Shown here piece after piece: positions 1 through 11,970 of a DNA stretch of 64,000 nt. Location: the NCBI GenBank assembly GCA_018398805.1, contig JAGFBZ010001119.1, positions 310,001 through 374,000 on the forward strand, read 5' to 3'. The notes under the pieces are model-generated. The model was given only the letters and a program-made list of their open reading frames with translations, was not told the origin of the DNA and searched no databases. The stretch comes from Hirundichthys speculiger (Eukaryota; Chordata; Actinopteri; Beloniformes; Exocoetidae). Numbering within the stretch: position 1 is the first letter of the stretch; the number at the start of each line of letters is the position of its first letter. The position numbers and the translations under genes were made by a program.

Positions 1-589
1 ATAAATTAGTTTTTTTTTTCTGACTGCAGAGAAAAACAACACACGACACAACTGTAAACAGTTACTCCCTCCTGAAGAAAGCTGCACGCAGGTGAGCTGG
101 AGGCAATTTAAATGCAATGGAGCAAGCAGACTTATATTTCCCAAAATAATATAGAGCCTGCGAACATTGGCGGCTTTGCACAACTGCCTGCGTGCCTACC
201 CATGACCCACAATGCCTTCACATGGGATTATTAGATTTTTCTTGAGAATATATTGAACACAGAAGTACCTTTCAGAAGTCTGAACTTTCATTATTTATTA
301 CTCCGAAGTCCTTCAGTTCTGATCAGACTTGAGGAAAATGACTGATGCACAATCTTGCTGAAATACCGAGGTGTGTCAGTGAACACACTACTATGGGTCA
401 ATGTGCAAGAAATATGTCCATTCACGCTTGTTTCTTGTCAAGGCCCATGCATGGCATGGGAGATACAGAATATATATACAAATTCATCATTTGCTACAGG
501 GCTGAAATGATAATGAAAAAGCATTGACAGATCACACCATATAATGTCATGGATGTGCAGGTCTTTACTGCTTGGATGAGAATGTTTGT
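1..589. other. Unique or unassigned flanking DNA
   Basis: No coding exon, RNA gene or recognisable repeat end was found here. Short open frames have no family features and are interrupted at random. Sequence composition is ordinary AT-rich fish intergenic DNA. Confidence 0.5.
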
Positions 590-716
590 TAATGTATTGC
601 ACTACAGGAAGGGTAGGGGGCAGAATAACCTGTATGGAGGGGTTCAAAATAATAGCAGTTTGTTTAAAAAGATGAGTAAACCTCAAAATCCTGATTCCAA
701 AATCCACAACAGACTT
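590..716 (+). mobile_element. Fragment of a Tc1-type DNA transposon end
   Basis: The stretch has a TTCAAAATAATAGCAG motif near 648 and a preceding GCACTACAGGA-like segment. The same order and spacing occur, reverse-complemented, at the right end of the Tc1-like element near 28340-28428. Only the terminal part is present. It stops where the Rex3 LINE begins near 717, so the LINE probably truncated it or landed beside it. No transposase remains. The family assignment rests on similarity to the second copy and on general knowledge of fish Tc1-like elements. Confidence 0.55.
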
Positions 717-1672
717 GAAGTCGGATTCGTTTTCAGTGAGAGTTGGACTCTGCCAGGGCTGCCTTTTGTCACCGATTCTGTTCATAACGTTTATGGACAG
801 AATTTCTAGGCGCAGCCAAGGAGCAGCGGGGTTCCAGGTCGGTGGTGTCGGGATCCCGTCTCTGCTGTTTGCAGATGACGTGGTTCTGTTGGCGCCATCG
901 AGTGGGGGATCTTCAGCTCTCGCTGGAGCGGTTTGCAGCCAAGTGTGAAGCGGCAGGGATGAGGATCAGCACCTCCAAATCTGAGACCATGGTCCTCAGT
1001 CAGAAAAGGGTAGAATGCCTCCTCTGGGTCGGGAGTGAGGTTCTGCCTCAAATGGAGGAGTTTAAGTATCTCGGGGTCTTGTTCACGAGTGATGGGAGAA
1101 AGGAGCGGGAGATCGACAGACGGATTGGTGCGGTGTCTGCTGTGGTGCGGGCTCTATACCGGTCCGTTGTGGTGAAGAGAGAGCTGAGCCAAAAGGCAAG
1201 GCTCTCTGTTTACCGGTCGATCTTTGTTCCAACCCGCACCTATGGTCATGAACTGTGGGTAGTGACCGAAAGAATGAGATCGCGGATACAAGCGGTGGAA
1301 ATGAGTTTCTCCGCAGGGTGGCTGGACTCTCCCTTAGAGATAAGGTGAGAAGTTCAGTCATTCGGGAGAGACTCAGAGTAGAGCCGCTGCTCCTTCACAT
1401 CGAGAGAAGCCAGTTGAGGTGGTTCGGGCATCTGGTTAGACGCCTCCCTGGAGAGGTGTTTCAGGCATGTCCAACTGGGAGAAGAGCACAGGGCAGGCCT
1501 ACGACACGCTGGAGAGATTATATCTCTCAGCTGGCCTGAGAGCGGCTCGGGGGTCTCCCAGAGTAGCTGGTGGAAGCAGCCGAGGGGAGGGAGGTCTGGG
1601 CCTCTGCCGAAGCTGCTGCCCCCGCAACATGACTCCGGACCAAGCGGATGTTAATGGATGGATGATGGATGG
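717..1672 (+). mobile_element. Rex3: 5'-truncated Rex3 (RTE clade) LINE
   Basis: This is the 3' third of a non-LTR retrotransposon: the end of the reverse transcriptase domain, the C-terminal region, and a 3' end made of GATG/GGATG units at 1649-1672. RTE-clade Rex3 elements of fish are known for frequent 5' truncation and GATG-type 3' tails. The segment at 754-774 also matches, with one mismatch, the reverse complement of the Rex3 forward PCR primer as I remember it. No clear target-site duplication is seen. The copy cannot be autonomous: the endonuclease and most of the reverse transcriptase are absent. Confidence 0.85.
718..1539 (+). pseudogene. Rex3 reverse transcriptase C-terminal part, frameshifted
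   Basis: Three consecutive frames together cover one protein region. Frame one (715-948) contains the FADD catalytic box of reverse transcriptase at 868-879, followed by VVLLAP. Frame two runs to 1348 and includes FKYLGVLFTSDG and YGHELWVVTERM, typical of RTE/Rex3 C-termini. Frame three (to 1539) contains LRWFGHLVR and RPTTRWRDYISQLA. Frameshifts fall near 905 and near 1308. The product would have been a reverse transcriptase acting in target-primed reverse transcription; this copy is dead. The annotated ATGs are incidental because the true start is missing. Confidence 0.85.
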
Positions 1673-4113
1673 ACAACAGACTCGACATGCATCTCTAGTG
1701 TCATTCATTCCTGAGCTAGGGAAGCTGGCCTCATCTGTGCCAACTGAAAAAGTATCAATTTTCCCACCCAAGGTGTTTATTTTCCAGTTCAGAATGGATA
1801 AACTACTTTTTTTTTTTTGGCTACCTAAGCAGTCGATACATGTGAACACTGCACCGGTATCTCGGTCCTCTTGCAACCATCATCCTGTACCACTGCTCAC
1901 ATAAAGTATTTTTCATGCACTGGCGGCAGGCTTTGGAGTTGAAAAGGTCCATCTAACTGAATCAGTGTGGCTCCCTGTGACTTTGAGTCATCAATCACCA
2001 TTCTCATTTGCCAACAAAACCTTTGAAAATTACATATGCCCTCATGTATGTCTTGGCCAAATCTTTCTGCACCAACTTGATCCAAATCTGATTTCTCAGA
2101 GATTTGTTTCAGCTTTTTTTTTTTTTTTTACCTTGGATGTGTATCTAAGCACCTGACACTCTGCACTTGAGGGCACGCCAGGTGAGCTGCGACAATATGG
2201 TAGGATTGGAGGATAATGGTATCCTCCAGTGATATCCAGCTTTATGTGAATTTTTTCTATCAAACATTCTTGGTCAAAAATACAGTCCTTTAAATAGAGA
2301 GAGCAAGACTTGATATGGAATATGGTGCTCTTGCAAGCTTGACATTGAAAGGATGTGGGATTAAAAGGAAAAAGTGAAAGTAATGATGCTGCATGGTGAT
2401 TATATGCACACTAAGATAAGTGTAATTGTATGCAACTGGAACATGCATGCAGAAAACAACACGGGTCAGAATACCCATTTGTGCTTGCAGTCTTTGTCAG
2501 TCAGTTTGTCCCTTCAAACCTCTTAATCTGGTCTTCTAGCTACAGCTGTAACATAATAAACTAAAACGGCATTCTTTGGTTGCGCTGCCTTCATGGAAAG
2601 GCTTCAATCACAGAAGGAAAAGGCTTAAAAGTCTCAGGAAAAAGATCTTTCATTCTAAAAAATATTCACTCCTGGAATGTTTGTGCAGCACATCAGCCTG
2701 TTGTATCTTGAAAAGAGGCTGTTGCTAGGGCAGTCGGACTGAATTAAAAAAATACCAAAGTAGCAGACTGAAAAAAAAGCACTAAAAAGCTCCGGAAAGC
2801 TCAGAGGAACTGATCTGTGGGTTTGTTACCATGAGCAACCCATTTCATATGCCTGTTGTGTTCTGACCCATTGTTACTGGGGAAATGAACACAAAAATGA
2901 GTCAAACATGACTCTTTAGTGATTACACAAGACCCTCTGCAAATTAAAAATGCAGGGGAAAAAAAAGAAGTTGCGATGAACACGACCTGCTCCATCATCT
3001 TTTCTTTGCTACAATCGACTTTGATGAGAGTCATCCGTCAAACTCTGTGTACGTGATACAGCGCATGTTCAGGTTTTTGAAGGATTTTTTTTTTTTTTGT
3101 TTTGCCTTTATGGGAGGTCTGCATGAAGCACAGGATATTTACTGTGATGGATTGCCATTATTTAAATGCACACTGTGCTGCCAGCATTGTTGTTCTACTA
3201 TGTGGACCTTGATCATTACAGAAATTAGGGAAAAAAAAAAAACGGTACTGTACCCGGCATGCTAAATAGTTTAATGGAAATTGGTTTGTTTAAAAAGAAG
3301 TCTAAGCGAGAAACTAAAATGTACTGCATTGCTGAAATCAAATGCTTGGATTTACAGTCAGACTGTGTCAATAAAACAATCTTGCTTAAATCTGTTCTCA
3401 ACAAGAACAGGGATGTCAAAGGCTTGCACTCTACAGAGAAAAATGAAGTAATTCATTATGTTCAACCGGCTGAAGGAAAAAAATGAAATGCTTCACTGCT
3501 TTCACAATGAGGGCTGACTCCTTTGTTGCCACCGAAACACTTCCTGGCTCGCCGTGTCGGCGGGGAACCACCAGAACTTGTTGCTCCGTCTCACTCATTT
3601 GCATTTTTTCCACTGCAGAACTGCATTTAATTATCACACAGAGAGCCCCATTTACAGAGATAATGAGAGGGAGGAAAAAGCCATCACACATTTAAACACT
3701 ATGTAAACAGATACACACATACAGTCACACACACACACAAAAGAAGTTACTCCTGTGCCACTCATCCACTTTTCTCTCTATACGTCCCCATTTAAAATCT
3801 GCTGTTTATGTTGCATTCCTGCACCACAAGTAGCAGATATTCACATATTTTGTGATGCAGACTCAACATATGGTGTTAGAAAGTATATTTAAGTAGGTCA
3901 TCAGCTTTTTGAAAAGGTAATGTAAGACTTATATTAATGTTGAGCTGTGGTTTTGATCGTCGTTCCCAGTGAATTTTCTACTTCGTCCTGCCGAACCGTC
4001 AGCTGAAGTTGACATAAGTCCCTTTTACCAGAAGAAGACGTTCTGGAGGTTGAGTGATTCAGAGGGCTTATGTTTTTATATTCATCAAGGCCTAGAAGCT
4101 CTCACCAAAGAAA
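1673..4113. other. Unassigned, gene-free stretch
   Basis: No coding exon or repeat boundary could be supported. The stretch holds several short poly-T and poly-A runs (about 1806, 2115, 3087, 3230) and a small CA tract near 3725-3739. Open frames are short and lack recognisable domains. Confidence 0.5.
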
Positions 4114-4128
4114 TTAACTCCAAGTGTT

Positions 4129-4325
4129 GACTTCTTTCTTTTTTTGGCACTAGTGGCCTTTATTGACAGTGAAGGAGGACAGGAAAGAAGACAGAGAGAG
4201 AATCGGGGAGGAAATGCAGCAGAGGGTCACACGGACCGGGAAGTTGAACCAGCGACCATTGCGTCGAGGACTGGAGCCTCTGTAACTGGGCCACCTGTCC
4301 CAACCACTGCACCACCGGGTGGCTG
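4129..4325 (-). mobile_element. tRNA-derived SINE with 15-bp target duplication
   Basis: On the minus strand the element begins with GCCACCCGGTGGTGCAGTGG, which resembles a tRNA-type A box, and continues to a B-box-like TGGTTCAACTTCC about 60 bp on. It ends in a short A-rich tail (the T-rich run at 4131-4148 on the plus strand). It is flanked by perfect direct repeats of TTAACTCCAAGTGTT at 4114-4128 and 4326-4340. That is the expected result of LINE-driven target-primed insertion. RNA polymerase III would transcribe an active copy. The tRNA source was not identified. Confidence 0.85.
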
Positions 4326-4340
4326 TTAACTCCAAGTGTT

Positions 4341-4829
4341 CACAAAAATGGACTTGTGCATATTGACAAGTGCAAATCATCAATTATCACTTCTCATTCT
4401 TTTCTGCGATCATCAAAGTAAATGCATAAGTAGTTTTTACCATCTAAAAGCCAGATTCATAAATGGCTCCCCAACAAAAACTGAATATGGAAATCATTCA
4501 TTTACATACCAGTCTGAGCTGCTGAGGTCTGCGTGGGCGTACTACTGAATTTGGTTTTGATCAGTTTTTCTTTTTGGTTTTCAGGCTGATCTGACAGAGT
4601 TCTGCCTTGTTTAATGTCTGACCCACCGAATATGATGAAGGCTGATTATAACAATTTACCAAACTGTATCTATATCTAAATCTATTCTTAACGATCATTA
4701 TGAAGAACTGACCTTGAATGACTTTTATATTTCCACCAAAACGGAACAGTAAATTATCTCTCCATCACAACAAGTCAAAAGATAAAAGTTTTCCAGTTTA
4801 CTGCACAAAGGCTTGCTGAAACAGAAGGA
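4341..4829. other. Unassigned, gene-free stretch
   Basis: AT-rich DNA between the SINE and the first hAT element. No repeat ends, coding motifs or strong secondary structure were noticed. Confidence 0.5.
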
Positions 4830-4837
4830 ATTAGCAG

Positions 4838-5997
4838 CAGTGTTGGGCAAGTTCACTTTCTGCACTAACTAGTTCAGTTCATGGTTCACAGAAATTAAAA
4901 TGAACTAGTTCAGGTCACCATTTCAAAAAAATGAACTAAACAGTTCACTTTTAGTTCTTTTTTAAATTTTTTTTTCAATGTTGCTGCGAGCAATTATTTG
5001 TCAAAATGCCACTGCCCTTATACTACTCCACCACAAAGAGTAATTATTTTATCCATTTTATCTGTCGAAAACTATTGGTCCAATTCTGAATCTTTAACCA
5101 TCCAGGGTTGACATTAGCATTGAAGGGACAGCCCATGTAAAACTGTAATTTCCCTTTCAGCTTCTCTCTACAGCAGCCATTCCCAAACGTCAGAATACCA
5201 AGGCCCAATTTGAAATGTGAAAAATATGATTGGTCCACCCAAACAGGACTAGAAGCTATGTTCTGATATTAATGTAAGGGGTCAACAAATAGGTGACACT
5301 TTGTCATATTAAGTTAAAATGACAGCAGAATAACTTAACTGCTTTGTTTTATTACTTCTTAAAGTTTTTAAAATAATGTCATGAATATTTTAAAGTAATT
5401 TCAAAACATATTTTAAAAAGATCAAGAATTTAAAACATATTTGTTTAATTTTAATGACCTCTCACGGCCCACCTGTAGTACCACGACGACCCATCAGGGG
5501 GCCGCGGCCCACACTTTGGGAATCACTACTCTACAGTATGTTAAAAATATGAGGAAAAACTTGCTGTTAAATGGTCTTTATTATAAGACAAAAACAGGTG
5601 CTTAAGGTGGAAATGTTTTTTTTCCCCCATTTCAATATTTCAAACCCCCCAGGTGCTCCTCCAGCTCTGGGTAACTGCAGCTCTCATCTTCCTTCATGAT
5701 CGTTTTAAACGTTTGATGACGCAATTGTTAGCGTGACAGAAGTGACAGCCAGGGTTGCCATGTTTGATTGCTTTAAGTCAGATACATATTAGGCTCGTTT
5801 GTGGTGTATTTTAAATGGGGTTCACTGGAAACCTGGAACGGTTTTGACCGTGCGTGAACTTTGAAAAAGCGTCATTCACAACTGCCCAAATGAATTCGTT
5901 CACACCCGGGAAAGAGAGCACGCTCAGTTCATGTTCACACAAAATATGAACTAGTTCGTGAATTTTCGTTCAATGAACACGTTCAGGTACAACACTG
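4838..5997 (+). mobile_element. Non-autonomous hAT element, 1.16 kb
   Basis: The ends are CAGTGTTGGG on the left and ...TACAACACTG on the right, giving a CAGTGTTG terminal inverted repeat. The flanks carry a perfect 8-bp duplication, ATTAGCAG, at 4830-4837 and 5998-6005. Eight-base duplications with CA..TG ends are the hallmark of hAT transposons. The subterminal parts are rich in GAACTAGTTC-like motifs in both orientations, which may be transposase binding sites. No transposase coding remains; a second hAT sits inside. Confidence 0.85.
5174..5528 (-). mobile_element. Second hAT nested inside the first, 355 bp
   Basis: The ends CAGCCATTCCCAAAC and ...CTTTGGGAATCACTA form imperfect inverted repeats. 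They are flanked by an 8-bp duplication CTCTACAG at 5166-5173 and 5529-5536. The same family occurs in the other orientation at 54520-54873, sharing the GGCCCA-rich and TTTGAAATGTG-type segments. There is no coding capacity. Nesting shows this copy is younger than the surrounding hAT. Confidence 0.85.
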
Positions 5998-6005
5998 ATT
6001 AGCAG

Positions 6006-7151
6006 GGTATCCCCCCTTAATGCAACAGGTGAATACATGCTTTATTTTTAAAAATTTTAAAAATATCTCGCCACGTCAAAAGTAAAAAGGATGAACTTTT
6101 GCTGCTTCTTGTAACTAAAAACAGAGAATCCAACAAGGTAATTGTCAGGAAGTACATGAATAACCTCAGTAGCCTTATCCTTTTTCAAATAATCAATTAA
6201 GGGGTTTACCCTCACCTCACTGAGGACAACACACATGCTCCCAACGCTACTCATGTCCATTTAGCAGCTGCCCCCTCTCATGGAGCAAGCCCGCAGGCTA
6301 CTAAACTACAAAGGGCCCGTATTACACTGAATCCTGCAGGCTGTGCCGGACCGCTCTTTGTGAAGAACACAACCTTCTGAGATAATTAGGATACTTTATT
6401 ATTTCTGAACGACGGACTTCAGGCCCACACATTGAGGCGCGCGGCGAGCTGCCAGCTGTCTCACGGACTCGTTAAAACGAAAACTGAACAGTCTTTTGGT
6501 CTGCGGGCTGCCATCAGTTTCAGAGACATTACAGTCATTAAGTGTAGAATGTCTTATTATAAAATCTGACCTGCGAACCTCCACACTGATAATTTGTTTT
6601 GGAAATGTATCCGTGATCTGCCAGCTGAGCAGAAACAAGAACAGCAGCAGAAAAACATCATCTACTTCCACTCAAAGGCTGAGAAATCAGTCCATCCTTC
6701 GTCCAAACAATGCAAGCAATTAATGGAAGTTACTTATCAAAGTTCGTCCATCATAAGACAACAAGGAGAGAAAATTTAAATGTAATGGCTCAACATTAAA
6801 CAGAATGCTGTCCATCTGTTAACATATAAGCATTTATGTCATATCAGCTCATGCCAGACTCTTGACGACTTCAGCGTCTTTTATCATCTTGGTAATTTTC
6901 TCCTCTGTTTCACTTCAATCTTCCACTTTGTTTTCAGCACTGCTGTCGTTCAACCTCCTTCCAGCCTGTTGAGCGTAAAACCAGTCACAGAATTCTAGTG
7001 TATTTACCCAGTAAAAGGTTATTTTTTTGTTTCTTTGTTCTGCTTTTTCTTTTAAGGGGAATTACTTGTTTTTAGAGTTAGATTAGGTTAAAGTGAGAGT
7101 TAGGGGAAAAAAGGATTCGGTTGCAACGGGTCCTTACTAAAACAGACAAGG
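6006..7151. other. Unassigned, gene-free stretch
   Basis: No coding exon or repeat boundary could be supported. The open frames around 6399-6779 overlap on both strands and have no domain features. Confidence 0.5.
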
Positions 7152-7297
7152 CGGTGTGTGTGTGTAGGTGTGTGGGTGTGTGTGTGTGTGTAGGTGTGTG
7201 TGTGTGTGTGTGTGTGGGTGTGTGTGTGTGTGTAGGTGTGGGTGTGCGTGTGCGTGTAGGTGTGTGGGTGTGCGTGTGTGTGTGTGTTTGTGTGTGA
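7152..7297 (+). repeat. (TG)n microsatellite with GGTGTG interruptions
   Basis: About 145 bp of TG dinucleotides, interrupted by GTAGGTG and GTGGGTG variants. Reading frames over it encode only His/Thr or Val/Cys runs and are artefacts. Confidence 0.95.
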
Positions 7298-8949
7298 GAC
7301 ACAGAGAGAGAAGCAGAAACTGAGACTCGAGGGAAACAATGCCGACATAACAACCTCTTGCGATTTCTTACGTTTTTATAAAAATATTTCCTAAAATGTG
7401 AAAAAATGGTATGAAACATTAAGGAACACAAAAATAAATCTAAAGTTCGTTTTATTAACTGGTTAGACAAGTATTGGGGTAAGTCAATTATTTGTTGAGG
7501 TCATTGATGACAGACACCAGATTAAAAATGATGGAAAACAAAAAATAAATAAATAAAAAAAAGGTTGCAATGACAAGAGAAGAAAACATGTTTTGTGGAA
7601 AATGTTTTGGCCGTTATTCTTCCTTTTATTTATTTGAACTTGCAGTTTTTACTTTATTAATCACATAACCTCTGACTGAAAAGATGTTGCCCTTCAGGTA
7701 GACAGCCATAAGTCATGAACTGTTTTAGAGCTACGGTGCTCCATTCAAATGTGTTCAAAATGCTAAAGTGGGCACAGCTCATGAACTGCTCGGGACGGGC
7801 CAGAACCAGAACCAAACACAGCCGTGGACGATGTTTCAAGCAGGTCCAGAACAAGCACACATCCGGTCGTCATATTTAAGTCAGGACACAGAGGTCTCTC
7901 GAGCTCCCAGCTCCAGCACAGAAACGTGCCAACACACACACACACACCACACACACACACACCCGTCACACACTCTCACAATGTAAATAATGATCAGACA
8001 GAACGGTGGCGAAATGTAAAAAACTTGACCATGTTCACCGTGTTTTCCCCTGTTTGATTTCCATTTAGAGAATGAGAAAACCAATTCTGCATTCTATCAA
8101 AGACAATTTTAGAAAAGTATTAGAAGAAATGTAGGTGCAGTCAAAGATGTGAAGGTTGCCAGTTTAGCGCAGGGAAAACAGCAGTTTCTTCCATACGACA
8201 GGTCTCTCCACCAGTTTGACAGTTGAACTGTCAAGGGACATGAGATTGTTTCACTCTTTGGCCAAAAGCACGAATTCTTCCATGTGTTCCTGTGAGTATG
8301 TGAGAACAGAGAAACTTCTCCTCCCCAGCTTCCCCAGACTCAGCCGGAGTAGAAAGGAACTATCCAAGCTGAATATGTGATATGTGAGCATCTGTCAAGA
8401 GGTTGTATTGTTTAAGAAGCTTAAAGAAACTTATTGGACATTCCTTACAGGATTTGCAGATGTTTTGGATTCCCTTCTCTTCTTTTTCATATCTGAGTTA
8501 TCCCCTACTGTCCAAACTCTGTACTCATCAAGTGCCGATTGTTTCATCCGTAGCCACCGGGGCTGCCAGGAGCTTTAATTCACGATGCCAGGTAGGAAAA
8601 AAAAACAGCCGAGCCCGATGTAGAAACTTCAGCAAAGTTTCTTAGATCCAGGAGGGACAAGTCTGCATAGAGGCAGCTGTGAGTTAAGAAGCGTGTATAG
8701 ATGCTTATAGACCACTTTACTGCTGCTCACAGAAGAACTGCTGTCTAACAATTCTGACTGACTTTCTATTAAGCTCTTCTCAAACACATTTCTCCTTTTG
8801 TTTAATATTCACCGTCCCTACTCAGCTAATATCCAATAACAGACTCTTCCTCATTCTTTGAGATACGGTTAAATTACTGTACTTAGTAAATAAAGGACTG
8901 CTTGTCACCATTAGTATCGCACTGACCGCAGGGCACAGCAGGGCATTTA
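7298..8949. other. Unassigned, gene-free stretch
   Basis: AT-rich sequence with a short (CA)n tract at 7932-7962. Nothing recognisable as an exon. The stretch ends at the TTA that precedes the Harbinger-type element. Confidence 0.5.
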
Positions 8950-9268
8950 GGCCCCGATCGTACACTTCCTGCTAGCCGCTACCCACTAAACAGCTACCAG
9001 CAAATTGCTGGTATAGGAACCTCCGCTAACCGCTACTGCAATCTTCCGCTCCCTAAAGCCACTACCCGTTGTGCAGACTCCCTTACTCACATTGTAGGTG
9101 TGGCAATGGGCGTGTCTTTTGCCCTTTCCGCAAACTTGGTATTGTTAGGATTAAAATGATCTGAGGACTGTTTAAACTAAAACTTTATGACGTGAAGGAA
9201 TACTCTCCTTTTACGACAGTGAGTTCCTCAGCTTAGGTTTATGACTTAAATTACTGTAACATCCTTCG

Positions 9269-9269
<1 letters not shown>

Positions 9270-9299
<30 letters not shown>
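9270..9299 (+). repeat. Poly-C run, 30 bases
   Basis: An uninterrupted C homopolymer, so G-rich on the minus strand. Such runs are hard to sequence and the length may be wrong. It lies in an insertion within the Harbinger-type element. Confidence 0.9.
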
Positions 9300-9301
<2 letters not shown>

Positions 9302-9867
9302 CAGTTGCAACCCCCAGATAAACAGTTCGTTTATTAACCTGGACTGTAAGACTGGAGAGCTGGTGACCATCTGGATTTTTGAAGACAAAGCGCCATAAAA
9401 CTCAGAAGAACAAGGATCCGCCTCCTCTGGATCCTTAAAAGATGGACAAAATCTGACTTCAAGCTTGCATTTGTCCATGGCAGCATCTCGGTGGTGTTGT
9501 GCACAAGTGTACCATCGGACGATTTAAATATTCTGCATGGCATATAAATTATTTGTATTCATGATTGTATTCTGTAACTCTTTGATTGACCTTTGTTTCT
9601 AGTCTCGTCAATAGGCACCAGGCGATCGCGGGTTGTGGGTAGCGGCTGGTCAGACCAACCGCAACCCGCATGTCAGCGCGTACAAGAGCACGTCCAAGTG
9701 GCATCAATGTGCGTCCACCTGGTCACATGTGGATGTGCAAAAAAGGCTCTACCTCTCGAATTAACTCTTATATAAAAAGCGTGATTTGGCCTCAGTTGAA
9801 CCCCTGAGAAAATGGCAGAGATCGTCTTAAACAGGCTTGCTCGCCAGTTAAACCATAGACGACCAGA

Positions 9868-10923
9868 GCAACACATGTTGCTCACATGCTTTTGTTTTGA
9901 AAAGTCTGTTACTGGCTGCTGCGGAACCGGAAAACAGTAAACATAAGGAAAAGCTAAAACAGACATGGAGATCGGTAAAACTTTACCCAAACTTTTCAGT
10001 TTGGGTAGCAACTCAGGTAGCAATTTTAGCAATTCTGTCTAAAAAAATATTCTAGACTGCAACAAAACCTTTGCGTCATTCCTCCATGTTCCATCAGATC
10101 TGCTCCATGTGTTCACTGTCCTGCTGTTCTCTAGCTGGTTACTTCAGTGCGGCTCCATCTAGTGGCACAGATGTGTAATGACAACAGAAAGTCCAGTCCT
10201 CGATTATAAAACAAATTCAGTTCTGTGGCCCGTTTTTTAATTTCGTATTTTCGATCCAAGTCCAATTGAAATAAAAAAAGAGGCATTTTTTTCATTTTTT
10301 TGTGTTAGATTGAAAAATAAAAAATGTAATAAAATGTCACTTTTTATTTATTTATTTTTTTGATTGACATTTGAAAATGGAAAGAATAAATGATACACAG
10401 ATTGGTAAAGTTACTGAACTTTAACATGGACATTTTCATTTTAAAGTTCTCCCAGACAGAGGATTCAACAGAAACAAGGTTATTTGTAACCACTGCCAAG
10501 TTGAAGTCCCCGTTAAAAGTTTCTGCTGTTACCTCAGAAATTAGCTGTTTTAATGTTCTGATTGTGCTGAGCCACAATCATTTTGTTGGATTTTGTCTGT
10601 AGACATTTTTTTTTTTTTTTAATAAAAACAGGATGACATTAATGCCCTGGCAGTGGCAATAAGCTTTATTTTATTTTACATTTTTTAAGATGAGATTTAC
10701 ACTAAATATGTGTTACTGACAAGTGCTGATGTTAAAAGTGTTTGAACAACAAATGTTATGACACTTAAGTTCATATGGCAGCAGAACATTAAAATAAAAG
10801 TGCATTTTACACTACTTTTGAATTCATTATTTGATTTTGCGTATACAATGCGATTAATCGTGATTAATCAGGGAAATAATGCGATTAATCGCGATTAAAA
10901 TTTTTAATTGTTGCCCAGCCCTA
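9868..10923 (-). mobile_element. hAT copy nested in the Harbinger-like element
   Basis: The right end, TTGCCCAGCCCTA at 10911-10923, and the adjacent ATTAATCG repeats match, in reverse, the left end of the complete hAT at 49774-50813. The match continues through segments such as GTTACTGGCTGCTGC down to about 9868. The opposite terminus is missing. Harbinger sequence runs up to about 9867 and resumes at 10924, so this copy was inserted into that element, with roughly 85 bp of host element lost. There is no coding capacity. Confidence 0.8.
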
Positions 10924-11259
10924 GTATATATCAGTGCAGAGGAGGAGGAAGAGGAGGAAGCTCCACAGCAGAGTCCCAGACGAGCTGCGCACGAGAGCTG
11001 CTCCGATCTGGATGAAAAGACGCTCCATAGCGGTTTGCGGGTAGCGCAACCTGCTCTTAAAGGCAATGGCTACTGACACACTGATTGGTTTAACAGGTGG
11101 AACGTCCTAACCACTCCCATGCATAATGTAGCGGGTAGCACAGGTGAGATAGCGGGTTTAGCAAGGGTGGAAGATTGTGTTCTTTGCGGGGGAATGCCCC
11201 TCCCACTACCCGCTATCCCTAAATAGCGGCTTTAGCAGATCTGGCGGAAGATTGTGCGT

Positions 11260-11935
11260 TTTGACCAGACGGTGTGGTAAATAAATAATGAAAGTTGCTG
11301 TGCAACATATCGTACACAAATAATCAACACGGGTCATCTGAGAGCTCATTCCTGAATACAACAGATTTGGTAAAAAGAGATGACGGGATGCTGGAGTGAC
11401 GACGGCGTCAATGAACTGTTGGTCACTTTTGTCAAGGAAGAAATTTCTCAACAGATTGGTGAAACTGATGCAGTCACGTCCTACACAACTGTTGCAGCAT
11501 TAAAACAGTGAAAAAGGAGCATATAAATAACCCTAATGAACCGACCTTGTTACAGCAACACTAGACATGTTAAGGGAGGGGGGGAGTGGAGATCAACTTG
11601 CTTTAGGAGTGTTGCGCTGTGTCCCTTTGATCAGGGTTACTAAACCCAGCCTGGTCAAGCTGAAGTCTCGTGCACTAATTAGGCGACCCTGTGTCATTGG
11701 TATTCAAGATTAACACTCGTCTGCCTTGAACTGTTATCCGTCATTTTTTTAAATGCCATAAAAATATTCTGTACCTTTCTGCTAATGTCGCTGTTGCCTA
11801 TTATTCTGATAAAGAGAATCATTTTTTGATTATTTGAAGAAATCCTGGGAGTATTTAATCATTTTATTTTTACATAACAGTAAACCAGGTCGGTACAAGA
11901 TAAAATGTTGTGCACATCATAGCGAGCTGAGACTG

Positions 11936-11970
<35 letters not shown>

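Larger units (their letters stand above)
8950..11259 (-). mobile_element. PIF/Harbinger-like element, copy 1, split by insertions
   Basis: The left end, GGCCCCGATCGTACACTTCC, follows a TTA at 8947-8949. The body (8950-9137, about 9620-9867, 10924-11259) aligns with the reverse complement of the copy at 33997-34888. The same phrases occur in both, such as GTAGCGGGT motifs and CTGTTAAACCAATCAG-like segments. The right end near 11259 is diverged. Two stretches absent from the other copy interrupt it: about 9138-9620 (unassigned, containing a poly-C run) and a hAT copy at 9868-10923. TTA duplications and GGG/GGC-starting ends suggest PIF/Harbinger. No transposase is visible. Confidence 0.7.

Noticed and set aside
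4240..4325. Possible tRNA gene on the minus strand
   Set aside because: A- and B-box-like sequences belong to a SINE with poly-A tail and target duplication. The cloverleaf is not preserved.
7078..7470. Open frames of His-Thr repeats
   Set aside because: They translate the TG microsatellite and have no other content.
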